39,340 bases of DNA, taken from assembly GCA_017854255.1 (NCBI GenBank), contig JAFMIA010000020.1, positions 6,136 to 45,475 on the forward strand. Reading direction: 5' to 3'. The first letter of the stretch is position 1; each line of letters opens with the position of its first letter. Below are positions 18,307 to 27,497 of this stretch, one piece after another. The notes below the pieces were generated by a model that was given only the letters and a program-made list of their open reading frames with translations, searched no databases and had not been told where the DNA came from. This DNA comes from Pseudomonadales bacterium (GTDB taxonomy: Bacteria > Pseudomonadota > Gammaproteobacteria > Pseudomonadales > Azotimanducaceae). The position numbers were made by a program, and so were the translations under genes.

Positions 18307-20640
18307 ATGAGTTACTTGCGAAAAATGAGGGGATTGAACGCTCGCGCAATCGGTCGCGTAAGTGTAGTCGGTATTGTATCGGCGAGCTTTGCGCTGTTGA
18401 GCGGTGCGCCAGTGTATGCCAGTGAGCGATCGTTGGTGCTCGAAGAAGTCATCGTGACGGCGCGAAAGAAAGATGAGTCGATCCAGGACGTCCCAGGAGC
18501 GGTAACGGCGATCACCGGGCAACTTAAAGAAGGCAGCGTGCGTCGTTTGGAAGACATCCAAGCCTTCGCACCGAACCTGTTCATTAACCGCACCCCGGGT
18601 ATTGCCAGTGGTGCTGCGATTACAATTAGAGGTGTGGCGTCACTTGAAAGTGATAAGAGCTTTGAGCCGTCGATTGGTGTGGTGATGGACGGTATGTTCC
18701 TAGGCACCTCTAGCGGCGTTCTTCTGGATAACTTTGATATTGAACGCATCGAAGTACTCCGTGGTCCCCAGGGCACGCTGTTCGGAAAGAACACGACTGG
18801 CGGGATCTTGAACGTGATTCGAACGCCAGTTTCTTTGAATGATACGAGCGTTGACCTGAGTGCGACGGCTGGCAGTTATGGCCGTCAAGATATAAAGGCG
18901 GTCGTACAGGTGCCGATTGTCCAAGATACCTTAGGGTTAAAATTGTTTGCCGCAAATGTCCAGCATGATGGGCACGTCTACAACACCACCCTTAAAAGGG
19001 ATGCCGGTGGCGATGACAAGGCCAACTATGGTTTCGCGGCACTCTGGGAGCCGAGTGACAGCTTCAATATGAAGCTCCATTATGAAGTCATGAAGGATAA
19101 AAGTGAGCAGGGCGTTTACACCAATAGAAACTCAGGTGGGGACTTAGCTTGTTTGCTCAACTTTATCCCCGACGGAGCAGGCGGTGTTTTAGATCCTAAT
19201 AATGGTTGCGAGGCCGCCGCCAACGACGGCCCCGACACCACAGAATCGGATAGCGCGAATTACAGTGATAATAGCTATAAATCGACGATTCTAACGGCGA
19301 ATTACGATACTGATAGCTTCCTGTACACCTACATCTATTCTCAACGTGATATGGATGAACAAAATTTGCAGGATTTTGACGGTTCTGCAGCGGATATGCT
19401 CAGCATGGATTTCTTTAACGACTGGAAGCAAACGAGTCACGAATTCAGGATCACATCGCAGTTCTCCGAAACCTTCGAATTCATTGCGGGTGTTTATGAT
19501 TGGGAATCGGACTTCAAGCAGCGTTGGGATGTTTATGACCTCTTTTACCAATTGTCACGGATAGGCAATCCCGTTTGGGCGCCTGGCAGACAGGGCGTTG
19601 CAGGCTATTCTGATGTCTTTCCGTGGGAATCAGATGTGGCGGGTAATAATGGCCAGGCTCAGGTTACCACTTCTACGGCACTCTTCTTCTCAGGCGACTG
19701 GTACTTGAATGACCAGTGGACAGCCACATTGGGCTTTCGCAAAACGAAAGAAGAAAAAGATTTTGTGGGCGGTGCCTCGGCGCCCGGTTACTACCCGCTG
19801 AGAGGGGAAGCATGGCCGGGTATTTTTAACCCGTATTTCGCTAAAGCTGAATGGAACGAGACCACACCAAAACTGGGTTTAAGATTCCAAGCAACGGATA
19901 ACGCGATGTACTACGCGTCTTATAGTGAAGGTTTTAAGAGTGGTGGGTTCTTTGCGCGTCAAGCCAACTATCTGATCGACCCGTCTTATGATCCCGAGTA
20001 TGTCAAAAACTACGAGTTTGGTTGGAAGACCACGCTCCAAGAAGGTCGAATGATCTTCAACGGCGCCATCTTCAGATCGGACTACGATGATAAGCAAGAA
20101 TCAATTTTGATTCCGGTCGATCTCTCAAACGTTGCAACGGTTGTACGAAATGCCTCGTCTCTTGAGATGACTGGCCTTGAGTTGGAAGTTATGTATCAGA
20201 TGACCGAGTCTTGGAACACGATGATCACGTATGGTTATTTGAAGTCTGAGTATGCTAATTATCTTGCTGATCTGAACGGTGATAATGTGATCACAGACAA
20301 CTCCGCTTTAGTGCCACGTAATACGCCTGAGAACACACTTGGGATAACGGCGGCCTACACAACGCAAGTCGGAAATGGCGATCTTAAAGCTAGATTGTCC
20401 TACCGATATCGGGGTGAGATGGAAGCTGATTCGTCGAATAACCCATTAGGGCATCTGGACAGCATTACGAATCTAAACGGAAATATCACCTACGATATGG
20501 AAAACTACAGCATCTCGCTTTGGGGTCGAAACATGACCGATCAAAGAGAAGAGCGCTGGGCAACGGTTGGCGGCTTAGCCTCTCGCGGCTGGTGGAATGA
20601 GCCTGCGACTTATGGGGTCACGTTGTCGGCTTCTTTTTAA
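18307..20640 (+). CDS. TonB-dependent outer membrane receptor
   Basis: The 777-residue protein has a signal peptide with likely cleavage after A38 (PVYA), a TonB box EEVIVTAR at about 46-53 and a plug domain. The plug contains VPGAVTAITG, SGAAITIRGV and the signature IERIEVLRGPQGTLFGKNTTGG. A long beta-barrel follows, with YYASYSEGFKSGGFFARQ and a terminal aromatic residue (LSASF). Receptors of this type pull siderophores, vitamin B12, sugars or other scarce ligands across the outer membrane with energy from TonB-ExbBD. The ligand is not evident: no iron or B12 genes adjoin it, and the barrel type resembles the large family common in marine gammaproteobacteria. A Shine-Dalgarno AAGGGGA precedes the ATG. 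It is monocistronic, between two terminators. Confidence 0.93.
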   Translation: MSYLRKMRGLNARAIGRVSVVGIVSASFALLSGAPVYASERSLVLEEVIVTARKKDESIQDVPGAVTAITGQLKEGSVRRLEDIQAFAPNLFINRTPGIASGAAITIRGVASLESDKSFEPSIGVVMDGMFLGTSSGVLLDNFDIERIEVLRGPQGTLFGKNTTGGILNVIRTPVSLNDTSVDLSATAGSYGRQDIKAVVQVPIVQDTLGLKLFAANVQHDGHVYNTTLKRDAGGDDKANYGFAALWEPSDSFNMKLHYEVMKDKSEQGVYTNRNSGGDLACLLNFIPDGAGGVLDPNNGCEAAANDGPDTTESDSANYSDNSYKSTILTANYDTDSFLYTYIYSQRDMDEQNLQDFDGSAADMLSMDFFNDWKQTSHEFRITSQFSETFEFIAGVYDWESDFKQRWDVYDLFYQLSRIGNPVWAPGRQGVAGYSDVFPWESDVAGNNGQAQVTTSTALFFSGDWYLNDQWTATLGFRKTKEEKDFVGGASAPGYYPLRGEAWPGIFNPYFAKAEWNETTPKLGLRFQATDNAMYYASYSEGFKSGGFFARQANYLIDPSYDPEYVKNYEFGWKTTLQEGRMIFNGAIFRSDYDDKQESILIPVDLSNVATVVRNASSLEMTGLELEVMYQMTESWNTMITYGYLKSEYANYLADLNGDNVITDNSALVPRNTPENTLGITAAYTTQVGNGDLKARLSYRYRGEMEADSSNNPLGHLDSITNLNGNITYDMENYSISLWGRNMTDQREERWATVGGLASRGWWNEPATYGVTLSASF

Positions 20641-20664
20641 GAAGCTTGCGATATTGGTAATAGG

Positions 20665-20694
20665 AAAAAGGGCGCTTTAAGCGCCCTTTTTTTT
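20665..20694 (+). terminator. Strong Rho-independent terminator
   Basis: A perfect palindrome GGGCGCTTTAAGCGCCC (20670-20686) is flanked by five A before and eight T after, 29 nt beyond the TonB-dependent receptor stop codon. It is among the clearest terminators in the window and can work in both directions. Confidence 0.93.
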
Positions 20695-20975
20695 GGCGAA
20701 ATTGGCTCTCCAAAAAGGGCCGTCGGTCGGGCTTGATGGGCGCATTTTAGACTGTGTACGATGCGCCGAATGGCAGAAGCTTTTGAGGTTGACCTGGTCT
20801 TATTGGGATCCAAGCGGTGTGCTTTAGAGGGTCGCCTCAAACTATGCGCAAAAGTCGCAGCGATTGATGATTCGGTGGATCGCTATGATCCTTAGGCTGC
20901 GGTTTCCTCTCAGCGGCTATAGTGTCTGACGCTAATTAGTCCTACACTGGGCGGGAATTTTTTTTGGGAAGCTGT
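20695..20975. other. Intergenic region before the acyl-CoA dehydrogenase
   Basis: No gene is supported here. A TATAGT hexamer near 20920 resembles a -10 box but has no -35 at normal spacing. A run of eight T lies shortly before the start codon. Confidence 0.4.
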
Positions 20976-22178
20976 ATGACCGTCACCGAACAAGACCTTG
21001 CCGATATTCAAGCCCGGTTACTAACTTTTATGGATCAGCATATTTATCCGAACGAGCAGCGCTATCATGATCAACTCAATGGGCTCGCAGATCGTTTCTC
21101 AACCGTGCCCTTAATGGAAGAGCTTAAGGCGCTCGCAAAAGCCGCTGGGTTATGGAACCTTTGGATGCCGGCTGATCATGGCGGCTTGACGAACGAGCAG
21201 TATAGTCCGCTCGCCGAAATTATGGGCCGCGTGCTTTGGTCACCTGAGGTGTTTAATTGCAACGCGCCGGATACCGGCAATATGGAAGTGTTCTTGAAGT
21301 ATGGCACTGAAGCCCAAAAAGAGCAGTGGCTGAAGCCGCTCTTGGATGGTGAGATTCGATCGTCTTATGCCATGACCGAGCCTGATGTCGCGTCAAGTGA
21401 TGCCACGAATGTTCGAACGCGAATCGAACGCGATGGCGAAGACTATGTCATTAACGGACGCAAGTGGTTTATCACCAATGCGCCTTATGAGCGTACCAAG
21501 ATCTTAATCGTAATGGGCAAGTCTGACCCAGATAACGCCAACCGGCATCTTCAACAAAGCCAAATACTTGTGCCCAAAGACACGCCTGGGCTGACTGTGA
21601 TTAGACCACTAACAACACTCGGTTATGATGATGCGCCCTTGGGTCATGCCGAACTGTTATTTGAGAATGTTCGAGTGCCCAAAGAAAACATCCTGCTCGG
21701 TGAGGGCCGAGGGTTTGAAATCTCCCAAGGCCGACTTGGGCCGGGCCGCATTCATCACTGCATGCGTCTGATTGGATGCGCGCAGCGGGCATTGGAATTG
21801 GCTTGCCAGCGCGTCACGCGGCGGGAGACTTTTGGCCGAATGCTCGCGGATCATCAATCGGTTTTGGAGGATTTAGCGAAGTCGTTTAGTGAAATCGAGC
21901 AAGCAAGACTGCTGACCTTGAAAACAGCACGGCGGGTGGATGAACTGGGCGCCAAGGATGCTCGGGATTATATTGCTGCGGCGAAAATCACGGTACCCCT
22001 AATGGCGCAAACCGTCATCGACCGTTGTATGCAGATTCACGGCGCCGGCGGTTTAACGGCCGATTATCCGATGGCCGAAGCCTTTAATTACGCTCGCTGG
22101 TGTCGTCAGGCCGATGGTCCGGATCAGGTGCATATGATGGCTTTGGGTAAGCAGGTGATTAAACGTTATTCTGCTTAG
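20976..22178 (+). CDS. Acyl-CoA dehydrogenase family protein
   Basis: The 400-residue flavoprotein oxidises an acyl-CoA to the enoyl-CoA, passing electrons to ETF. It contains the helical N-terminal domain (WNLWMPADHGGLTNEQYSP), the beta-domain FAD motif YAMTEPDVASSDATN, INGRKWFITNA, and the C-terminal helical domain with GRIHHCMRLIGCAQRALEL and RETFGRMLADHQ. The last segment, IHGAGGL followed by ADGPDQVH, is typical of the subfamily near ACAD10/11, which handles unusual or branched acyl chains. The specific substrate is unknown. The ATG at 20976 is preferred over a TTG at 20964. No other beta-oxidation genes adjoin it. Confidence 0.9.
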   Translation: MTVTEQDLADIQARLLTFMDQHIYPNEQRYHDQLNGLADRFSTVPLMEELKALAKAAGLWNLWMPADHGGLTNEQYSPLAEIMGRVLWSPEVFNCNAPDTGNMEVFLKYGTEAQKEQWLKPLLDGEIRSSYAMTEPDVASSDATNVRTRIERDGEDYVINGRKWFITNAPYERTKILIVMGKSDPDNANRHLQQSQILVPKDTPGLTVIRPLTTLGYDDAPLGHAELLFENVRVPKENILLGEGRGFEISQGRLGPGRIHHCMRLIGCAQRALELACQRVTRRETFGRMLADHQSVLEDLAKSFSEIEQARLLTLKTARRVDELGAKDARDYIAAAKITVPLMAQTVIDRCMQIHGAGGLTADYPMAEAFNYARWCRQADGPDQVHMMALGKQVIKRYSA

Positions 22179-22587
22179 TTTTGCTTGGAACCGCCTCGAA
22201 CCTGCCCTGTAACTCGCACGAGCCTGCTTCAGGGCTGGGGCCTTCAGGCTTTCAACTGGGGGTTTGACGGATTTGTTTTGGAGGGTGGTGGAGCGCGTGC
22301 CTTTTGATTGAATTAGATTGGATGAGGTTGGCCGAGGGTAAGTTTTGTCCAAGGCGCTTGTGCATAATGGCGCAAAAAATGTTGCCTGACTCAGTGTGAT
22401 TCTTGCGAGGTCTGCGTAGAGAGCCTCGTTCGATCGGGTTCGGTTGCAAGGTTGTGAAAGCGTAATCTGAGCAGCAGTCCCGAGCGCTGACTGAACCGAT
22501 AACGTGGCCGTGCGCTCAACTCGAGCGCGACTAGAAACGATGACTGTTGTCATTAGGTGAACCGAACCGTTAAAAAGGTCTGCTCCG
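22179..22587. other. Intergenic region, about 410 bases
   Basis: No supported gene, RNA or clear promoter lies here. A long minus-strand open frame (22053-22619) spans it, but its composition is rich in Ser, Thr, Arg and Gln with no domain-like pattern. It overlaps both neighbouring genes and is judged spurious. Confidence 0.45.
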
Positions 22588-23574
22588 ATGAAAAAGCGAA
22601 AGGCCCTCTGGGTCACCATGGTTCTGTTGACCTTAGTATCCCTAGGTATTTGGCTGTATCAGGGTGACCTTCCGGCAGAGGTGGTGGATGCAAAATACAC
22701 CAGTCCTTCCTCCCAATTTCTGACGTTGGACGACGGCGCGCGGATCCATTTCAGAGATGAGGGCAACCGCACGGGGCTGCCGGTTGTTCTGATTCATGGC
22801 AGCATGGCATCGCTGCATACATGGGAGCCTTGGGTCGGACGCCTGGGCAAGACGTATCGGATTGTCACCCTTGATCTGCCGGCGCACGGCCTAACCGGCG
22901 CAGTGCCCAGCGGCGATTACAGCGGTGCTGCCCAGTTGCGGGTTGTGCAAGCCGTCACCTCGCACCTAAACCTAGACGCATTCGTGTTGGGCGGGAATTC
23001 AATGGGTGGCGGTGTGTCGTGGCGGTACGCACTTGAACACCCCGAGTCGGTCTTAGCGCTTATATTGGTCGATGCGACGGGTCCTTCCGCCTGGTATCAA
23101 GCGCGACGTGACCCAAAGGCTGATCAGGCATCGCCGCTCGCTTTTAAGCTCCTCAGACAACCTTGGTTTCGGGCAATCGCGGCTCGGATTGATCCATACT
23201 ACCTCGCAGTCCAAGGCGCTAAATCGGCCTACAATGACTCGCCCGTGGTCACCGATGCGCTCATCATGCGGTACTACGAACTGGCGCTGCGAGCAGGCAC
23301 GCGGGATGCGATCCTCGGCCGCTTCAACGCATGGCAAGGCCCAGGCCGTCAGTCTGAAGATCTTTCGGTGTTGGCGCAGCCAACCCTGATTCTCTGGGGC
23401 CGGGAGGACAGCGTGATCAGCGTGGCGACCGCGGATCAATTTCAAGCGGCGATGCCGCGCAGTGAGGTCATCATTTATGACGGTGTAGGTCACGCCCCAA
23501 TGGAAGAAGTGCCGGAACGATCTGCTGAAGACGTTCGACGGTTTCTCAAGGCGCTCAAGCGCGGTGAGGTCTAA
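22588..23574 (+). CDS. Membrane-anchored alpha/beta hydrolase
   Basis: The 328-residue protein starts with KKRK and one hydrophobic segment (about residues 8-24), which would anchor it in the inner membrane with the enzyme facing the periplasm. The hydrolase fold shows an oxyanion-hole motif HGS (70-72), the nucleophile elbow GNSMGG with S138, acid D274 (LWGREDSV) and H302 (VGHAPMEEVPE). These are all in the expected order, with the lid between strands 6 and 7. Substrate cannot be deduced, and esterase, lipase or C-C hydrolase are all possible. A long untranslated stretch precedes it, with no obvious operon partner. Confidence 0.86.
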   Translation: MKKRKALWVTMVLLTLVSLGIWLYQGDLPAEVVDAKYTSPSSQFLTLDDGARIHFRDEGNRTGLPVVLIHGSMASLHTWEPWVGRLGKTYRIVTLDLPAHGLTGAVPSGDYSGAAQLRVVQAVTSHLNLDAFVLGGNSMGGGVSWRYALEHPESVLALILVDATGPSAWYQARRDPKADQASPLAFKLLRQPWFRAIAARIDPYYLAVQGAKSAYNDSPVVTDALIMRYYELALRAGTRDAILGRFNAWQGPGRQSEDLSVLAQPTLILWGREDSVISVATADQFQAAMPRSEVIIYDGVGHAPMEEVPERSAEDVRRFLKALKRGEV

Positions 23575-23920
23575 GCCGCGCCCACTTACGCGCACTTAAA
23601 GGAACAAGCGGCTAAGGGTTGTCTCGGCTATGACCAAAGCCAAGATCCACACCGGAGTAATCCGCGACAGCGCGTTTCGCATCAAAAAATCTAAAATTGT
23701 TGTCGCTTTTGAGCCTTAACGCACGGTAGCCCCCTCTTATCGTGTGCGTCTTTCTGCTTGGTGTTGGGTCTGCGAGACTATTTCGCAGGCGATGTTTTGG
23801 TTGATACAAGCCAGGCAAGCAGGGCGAGCGACTGCTTCGGTAGGTATCGATCAGGCGCTTTAACAAGACCAGGACAGTGTGGTGTTGAAAAGGTTTCTTT
23901 TATTGTTGGGTAAGGGTTCG
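23575..23920. other. Intergenic region before the GH16 gene
   Basis: About 350 bases with no supported gene, terminator or clear promoter. The first 42 bases of a longer in-frame reading upstream of the GH16 ATG (from GTG 23879) fall here and are considered untranslated. Confidence 0.4.
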
Positions 23921-25996
23921 ATGAAACAGATTTTGCGGCTAATCCTGTGTGGCGCACTTGGCTGGATAAACCCAGTGGCGGCGAATGATACGGCCCAAGT
24001 GTTCACGCTTGATGTTGATGATAATGGGGAGCTTGCGCCGCTCACGGATGGGTTGCTCATTCTGCGTCATTTATTTGGATTTACGGGCAGCGCCTTGATC
24101 GAGGGCGCTGTGGGCGAGAATTCAAAACGCACTGACGCAAGTGCGATCGATGCGCACCTCACCGCCAATAGATCCGCGATGGATATCGATGGTGATGGCG
24201 AGGTTCGGCCTCTGACCGATGGTCTGCTGATTTTGCGACATTTGTTTGGTTTTGCGGGCAATGCCCTAATCGATGGCGCTGTGGGCGCCTCTGCCGAGCG
24301 TGGCACCAGTGCGGTGGTAGTGGCGCAGTTACAAACGCTTATGGACACCGATGGCGATGGCATTCTCGATAGCGATGAGGATCAGCCGCCGGTGATCGCA
24401 CTGATTGGAGAGGCGTCGATTACCCTGGTTGAAGGCGACGACTATTTCGATCCCGGGGCGACCGCCCTTGACCCAGAAGATGGCGGGTTAACCCGCCAGA
24501 TTGATGTCTTTGGCTTGGATGCGCTGGCGACCGCCGTGCCGGGGCGCTATATCATCCGTTATGAAGTGGCCGACAGCGCTGGCAACGCAACAGCGCTCGA
24601 GCGCGTGGTCATTGTCACGCCGAAGGTTCAGTCGCTCTCTGTGTTGGCAGCCTTGCCGGCCGCTGATAGCCCGGTGAACCTGCTGAGCGCACCTTTTGAG
24701 GTAATCGGCGCTTTCGATGCAGGCATTGACTATGCCTCCTGTGAGAACGACGGCGGTGCAGGATGCCCCAATATCAACTGGAAGCTGGTGAGTGATTCTG
24801 AGCGAGGGGTGGTCCTGGAGGTCAGTCATTCAGGGGCCGGGAAGCTGGCAGGGTTGTATTTAAAGACAGGGCCCGCGGGCCCCGTTGACCTCAGCGCCTA
24901 TGGTCGGGGCACCTTGGAGTTTGATGTCAAGGTCACCTCGGGTGATCCCAGCATAAAAATGAAGGTCGATTGTGTTTATCCCTGTACCTCCGGAGATTTT
25001 GTCCTGGCGGATGCGTCCCCCGACGTTTGGGTCAGCTACGTGGTTGAGGTTGATGATTTGGTCGCCAAGGGGCTTGAGTTGCGCTCAATCGATACCGGCA
25101 TCGTCATTTGGGCGGCAGAATTTACCAACACGGTTTTTCAGTTGGACAATGTGCGGTGGCGGGCGAACGTCGAGGGACCAGGCGATACGGCCAATCAACT
25201 GGATCCGCCGGGCACCGGTTGGGTAAATCCCAATCCAATAGCCGGGTTTGAAGCACCGGTGTCCTATCCTGGCTATTCTTTGGCTTGGTCGGATGAGTTC
25301 ATCGGGGATGTCTTAAATACCGAAGACTGGAATTTGGAGGTCAATGGGGATGGCGGCGGTAACAATGAGTTGCAGTTTTACCGCGCTGAAAATGCGTATC
25401 TGCGAGAAGGCTTGCTGATCATTGAGGCGCGAGAAGAGTCTTTTGCCGGTCGCGATTACACCTCGGCTCGACTGACGACGCAGGATAAGTTTGAATTTAC
25501 CTATGGTCGGATCGATATCCGTGCCGCCATGCCGACGGGTCAAGGTGTTTGGCCCGCGCTTTGGATGCTCGGGGCGAATTTTCCGGAGGTGGGTTGGCCC
25601 CAAAGCGGTGAGATCGATATTGTGGAGTTATTAGGCCAAGAAGACGATCGGGTTTACGGCACCGTGCACTGGCAGAATGAGGGTAACAAGGCCCAATATC
25701 CAAATACCGGTGCCGGCGGTAAGAAGCTCAGCGGCGGTGAAAACTATCACGCGCAATACCATGTGTTTAGTTTGGTATGGCAGGAAACGCAGTTGGAATG
25801 GTTTGTTGATGGCGTCAGCTACTTAAAGTTCGATATTACCGACAATGCCAACCTTGCTGCATTTCGAAAGGCCTTCTTCTTAATTTTCAATGTGGCGGTG
25901 GGGGGCAACTGGCCGGGCTCTCCAGATCAATCTACGCGCTTCCCGCAGAGGATGTTGGTTGACTATGTTCGAGTCTACCAAGCCTCAGGTGATTAG
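23921..25996 (+). CDS. Secreted modular GH16 endo-beta-1,3-glucanase (laminarinase-like)
   Basis: The 691-residue protein has a signal peptide (cleavage near residue 21, PVAA). Two dockerin-like calcium-binding repeats follow (about 29-66 and 86-123), each with a DxDxxG loop and LTDGLLILRHLFGF. Next come a third Asp-rich DTDGDGILDSDED stretch, an Ig-like DUF5011-type domain (about 157-233), and a jelly-roll carbohydrate-binding-like domain with two cysteine pairs (about 250-415). The C-terminal GH16 catalytic domain (about 452-690) has its active site at GEIDIVE: nucleophile E564, D566 and acid/base E569. GH16 enzymes of this type cleave laminarin, the algal storage glucan. The ATG at 23921 follows AAGGG and gives the signal peptide directly. 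Confidence 0.92.
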   Translation: MKQILRLILCGALGWINPVAANDTAQVFTLDVDDNGELAPLTDGLLILRHLFGFTGSALIEGAVGENSKRTDASAIDAHLTANRSAMDIDGDGEVRPLTDGLLILRHLFGFAGNALIDGAVGASAERGTSAVVVAQLQTLMDTDGDGILDSDEDQPPVIALIGEASITLVEGDDYFDPGATALDPEDGGLTRQIDVFGLDALATAVPGRYIIRYEVADSAGNATALERVVIVTPKVQSLSVLAALPAADSPVNLLSAPFEVIGAFDAGIDYASCENDGGAGCPNINWKLVSDSERGVVLEVSHSGAGKLAGLYLKTGPAGPVDLSAYGRGTLEFDVKVTSGDPSIKMKVDCVYPCTSGDFVLADASPDVWVSYVVEVDDLVAKGLELRSIDTGIVIWAAEFTNTVFQLDNVRWRANVEGPGDTANQLDPPGTGWVNPNPIAGFEAPVSYPGYSLAWSDEFIGDVLNTEDWNLEVNGDGGGNNELQFYRAENAYLREGLLIIEAREESFAGRDYTSARLTTQDKFEFTYGRIDIRAAMPTGQGVWPALWMLGANFPEVGWPQSGEIDIVELLGQEDDRVYGTVHWQNEGNKAQYPNTGAGGKKLSGGENYHAQYHVFSLVWQETQLEWFVDGVSYLKFDITDNANLAAFRKAFFLIFNVAVGGNWPGSPDQSTRFPQRMLVDYVRVYQASGD

Positions 25997-26172
25997 ACTG
26001 CCTAAATGAGGCGCGCCATCTGAACAAGCGTTTTTGCGGATGCAAAAAAACGGCAGCGGTGAAAGCGGTGCGTCAAGCCGCTCGTGTTCAAACTGAGCGC
26101 CCTGTCAGCGGGTTGCCAGGTTGTCTCATTTCACTTATGTTGAAGACCCTCTTGTCTTAGATGTAACGCATT

Positions 26173-27429
26173 ATGAGTGAAGCCAAAAGTTCTGATCTAG
26201 ACCTGCGCGCCATCGACGTGAGCGACCCGCAGCTGTATCTCAACGATACCTGGCAAGCGCCGTTTGCAAAACTACGCGCGGAAGCGCCGGTGCATTTTCA
26301 GCCGAATAGTCCCACAGGTCCTTACTGGTCGGTAAGCTCCCATGAACTGATTAAGGCGGTCGACACCAATCATCAGGTGTTCTCATCAGCCGACGGCATC
26401 GCCATTGCGGAAACGCCTCCTCAGGAATCGCTGCAGAGTACAGACGTTGTGATCGAGAACTTCATCGCAATGGATTCGCCGGATCACGATCGCCAGCGTG
26501 CAACGGTTGCGCCATCGGTCGCGCCCAGTAACTTGGCGAATTTTGAGCCCATGATTCGAGAGCGGGTGGTTGATATCTTGAGTAATCTGCCCGCCAATGA
26601 CACTTTCGATTGGGTTGATGAGGTGTCGGTTGAGTTAACCGCGCGAATGCTCGCGACCTTATTCGACTTCCCCTATGACGACCGACGAAAGCTCATTCAT
26701 TGGTCCGATATCACAACCGATACGCCCGAGCTAACCGGGGCCGAGATCCTCGACCCCGAGCAGCGCAAAGCGGATCTGATGGACTGCGCCGGAACTTTTA
26801 TGGGCCTCTGGCAGGACCGGGTTTCTCGGCCGCCGAAGTTTGACCTAATCTCGATGATGGCCCACGGTAAAGATACTCAAAATATGACCGAAAACCCGAT
26901 GCTGTTTCTCGGCAATATTTTGCTACTCATCGTCGGGGGCAACGACACCACGCGCAACAGTATCTCTGGTGGGGTTCTGGCGCTGAACGAGTTTCCGGAT
27001 CAGCACCGGTTGCTGATGGATCGTCCAGAACTGATTCCGAACATGGTCTCGGAAATGATTCGTTGGCAGACGCCGGTGATTCATATGCGCCGCCGAGCTT
27101 TGGCCGACCAGCGTTTGGGCGATGAACTGATTCGGGCGGGCGAGAAGGTGGTGATGTGGTACCTGTCCGGTAATCGGGACGAAAGTGTTTTTCCTGAGGC
27201 GGATCGGCTGATGATCGATCGCCCCAACGCGCGTGCCCACGTTGCCTTTGGCTTTGGGATTCATCGTTGCATGGGTAACCGCTTGGCGGAAATGCAACTT
27301 CGAGTGCTCTGGGAAGAAATTCATAAGCGCTATGAACATATCGAAGTGGTTGGTGCGGCAGAGCGGAACCCGAATAATTTTATTCGGGGGATTAAATCCT
27401 TACCGGTGCGATTGCATCATCGGCGCTAA
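26173..27429 (+). CDS. Cytochrome P450, CYP153-like
   Basis: The 418-residue soluble P450 has its haem-ligand motif FGFGIHRCMG with C366, ExxR at 294-297 (EMIR) and an I-helix GGNDTTRNS (255-263). The GNDTTRNS variant, HRCMGNRLAEMQLR and the C-terminal FIRGIKSLPV are characteristic of CYP153 enzymes, which hydroxylate terminal carbons of medium-chain alkanes and related substrates. CYP153 normally needs a ferredoxin and ferredoxin reductase. Neither is encoded in this window, so partners must lie elsewhere. No strong Shine-Dalgarno precedes the ATG. A 16-bp-stem hairpin overlaps the stop codon. Confidence 0.9.
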   Translation: MSEAKSSDLDLRAIDVSDPQLYLNDTWQAPFAKLRAEAPVHFQPNSPTGPYWSVSSHELIKAVDTNHQVFSSADGIAIAETPPQESLQSTDVVIENFIAMDSPDHDRQRATVAPSVAPSNLANFEPMIRERVVDILSNLPANDTFDWVDEVSVELTARMLATLFDFPYDDRRKLIHWSDITTDTPELTGAEILDPEQRKADLMDCAGTFMGLWQDRVSRPPKFDLISMMAHGKDTQNMTENPMLFLGNILLLIVGGNDTTRNSISGGVLALNEFPDQHRLLMDRPELIPNMVSEMIRWQTPVIHMRRRALADQRLGDELIRAGEKVVMWYLSGNRDESVFPEADRLMIDRPNARAHVAFGFGIHRCMGNRLAEMQLRVLWEEIHKRYEHIEVVGAAERNPNNFIRGIKSLPVRLHHRR

Positions 27430-27457
27430 GTCCTAGTGCTGCACTAGGGCTTAGCGC
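27423..27457. repeat. Long hairpin overlapping the P450 stop codon
   Basis: A 16-bp stem with a single G-U pair (27423-27438 and 27442-27457) and a 3-nt loop starts inside the last codons of the P450 and contains its stop codon. It lies between convergent genes. No T-run follows on either strand, so it is not a standard intrinsic terminator and may instead protect or separate the facing transcripts. Confidence 0.75.
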
Positions 27458-27497
27458 AAATGGCAAGTCTGTAAGGTCTAATTGCGCCATGCGCGCA

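Noticed and set aside
22053-22619. 188-codon minus-strand open frame across the acyl-CoA dehydrogenase/hydrolase gap
   Set aside because: Its composition is Ser/Thr/Arg-rich without hydrophobic or structural pattern, it overlaps both flanking genes, and no start signal is visible.
26029-26052. AT-rich inverted repeat TTTTTGC-GGAT-GCAAAAA as a terminator after the GH16 gene
   Set aside because: The stem is nearly all A/T and no T-run follows on the plus strand, so it does not fit an intrinsic terminator.
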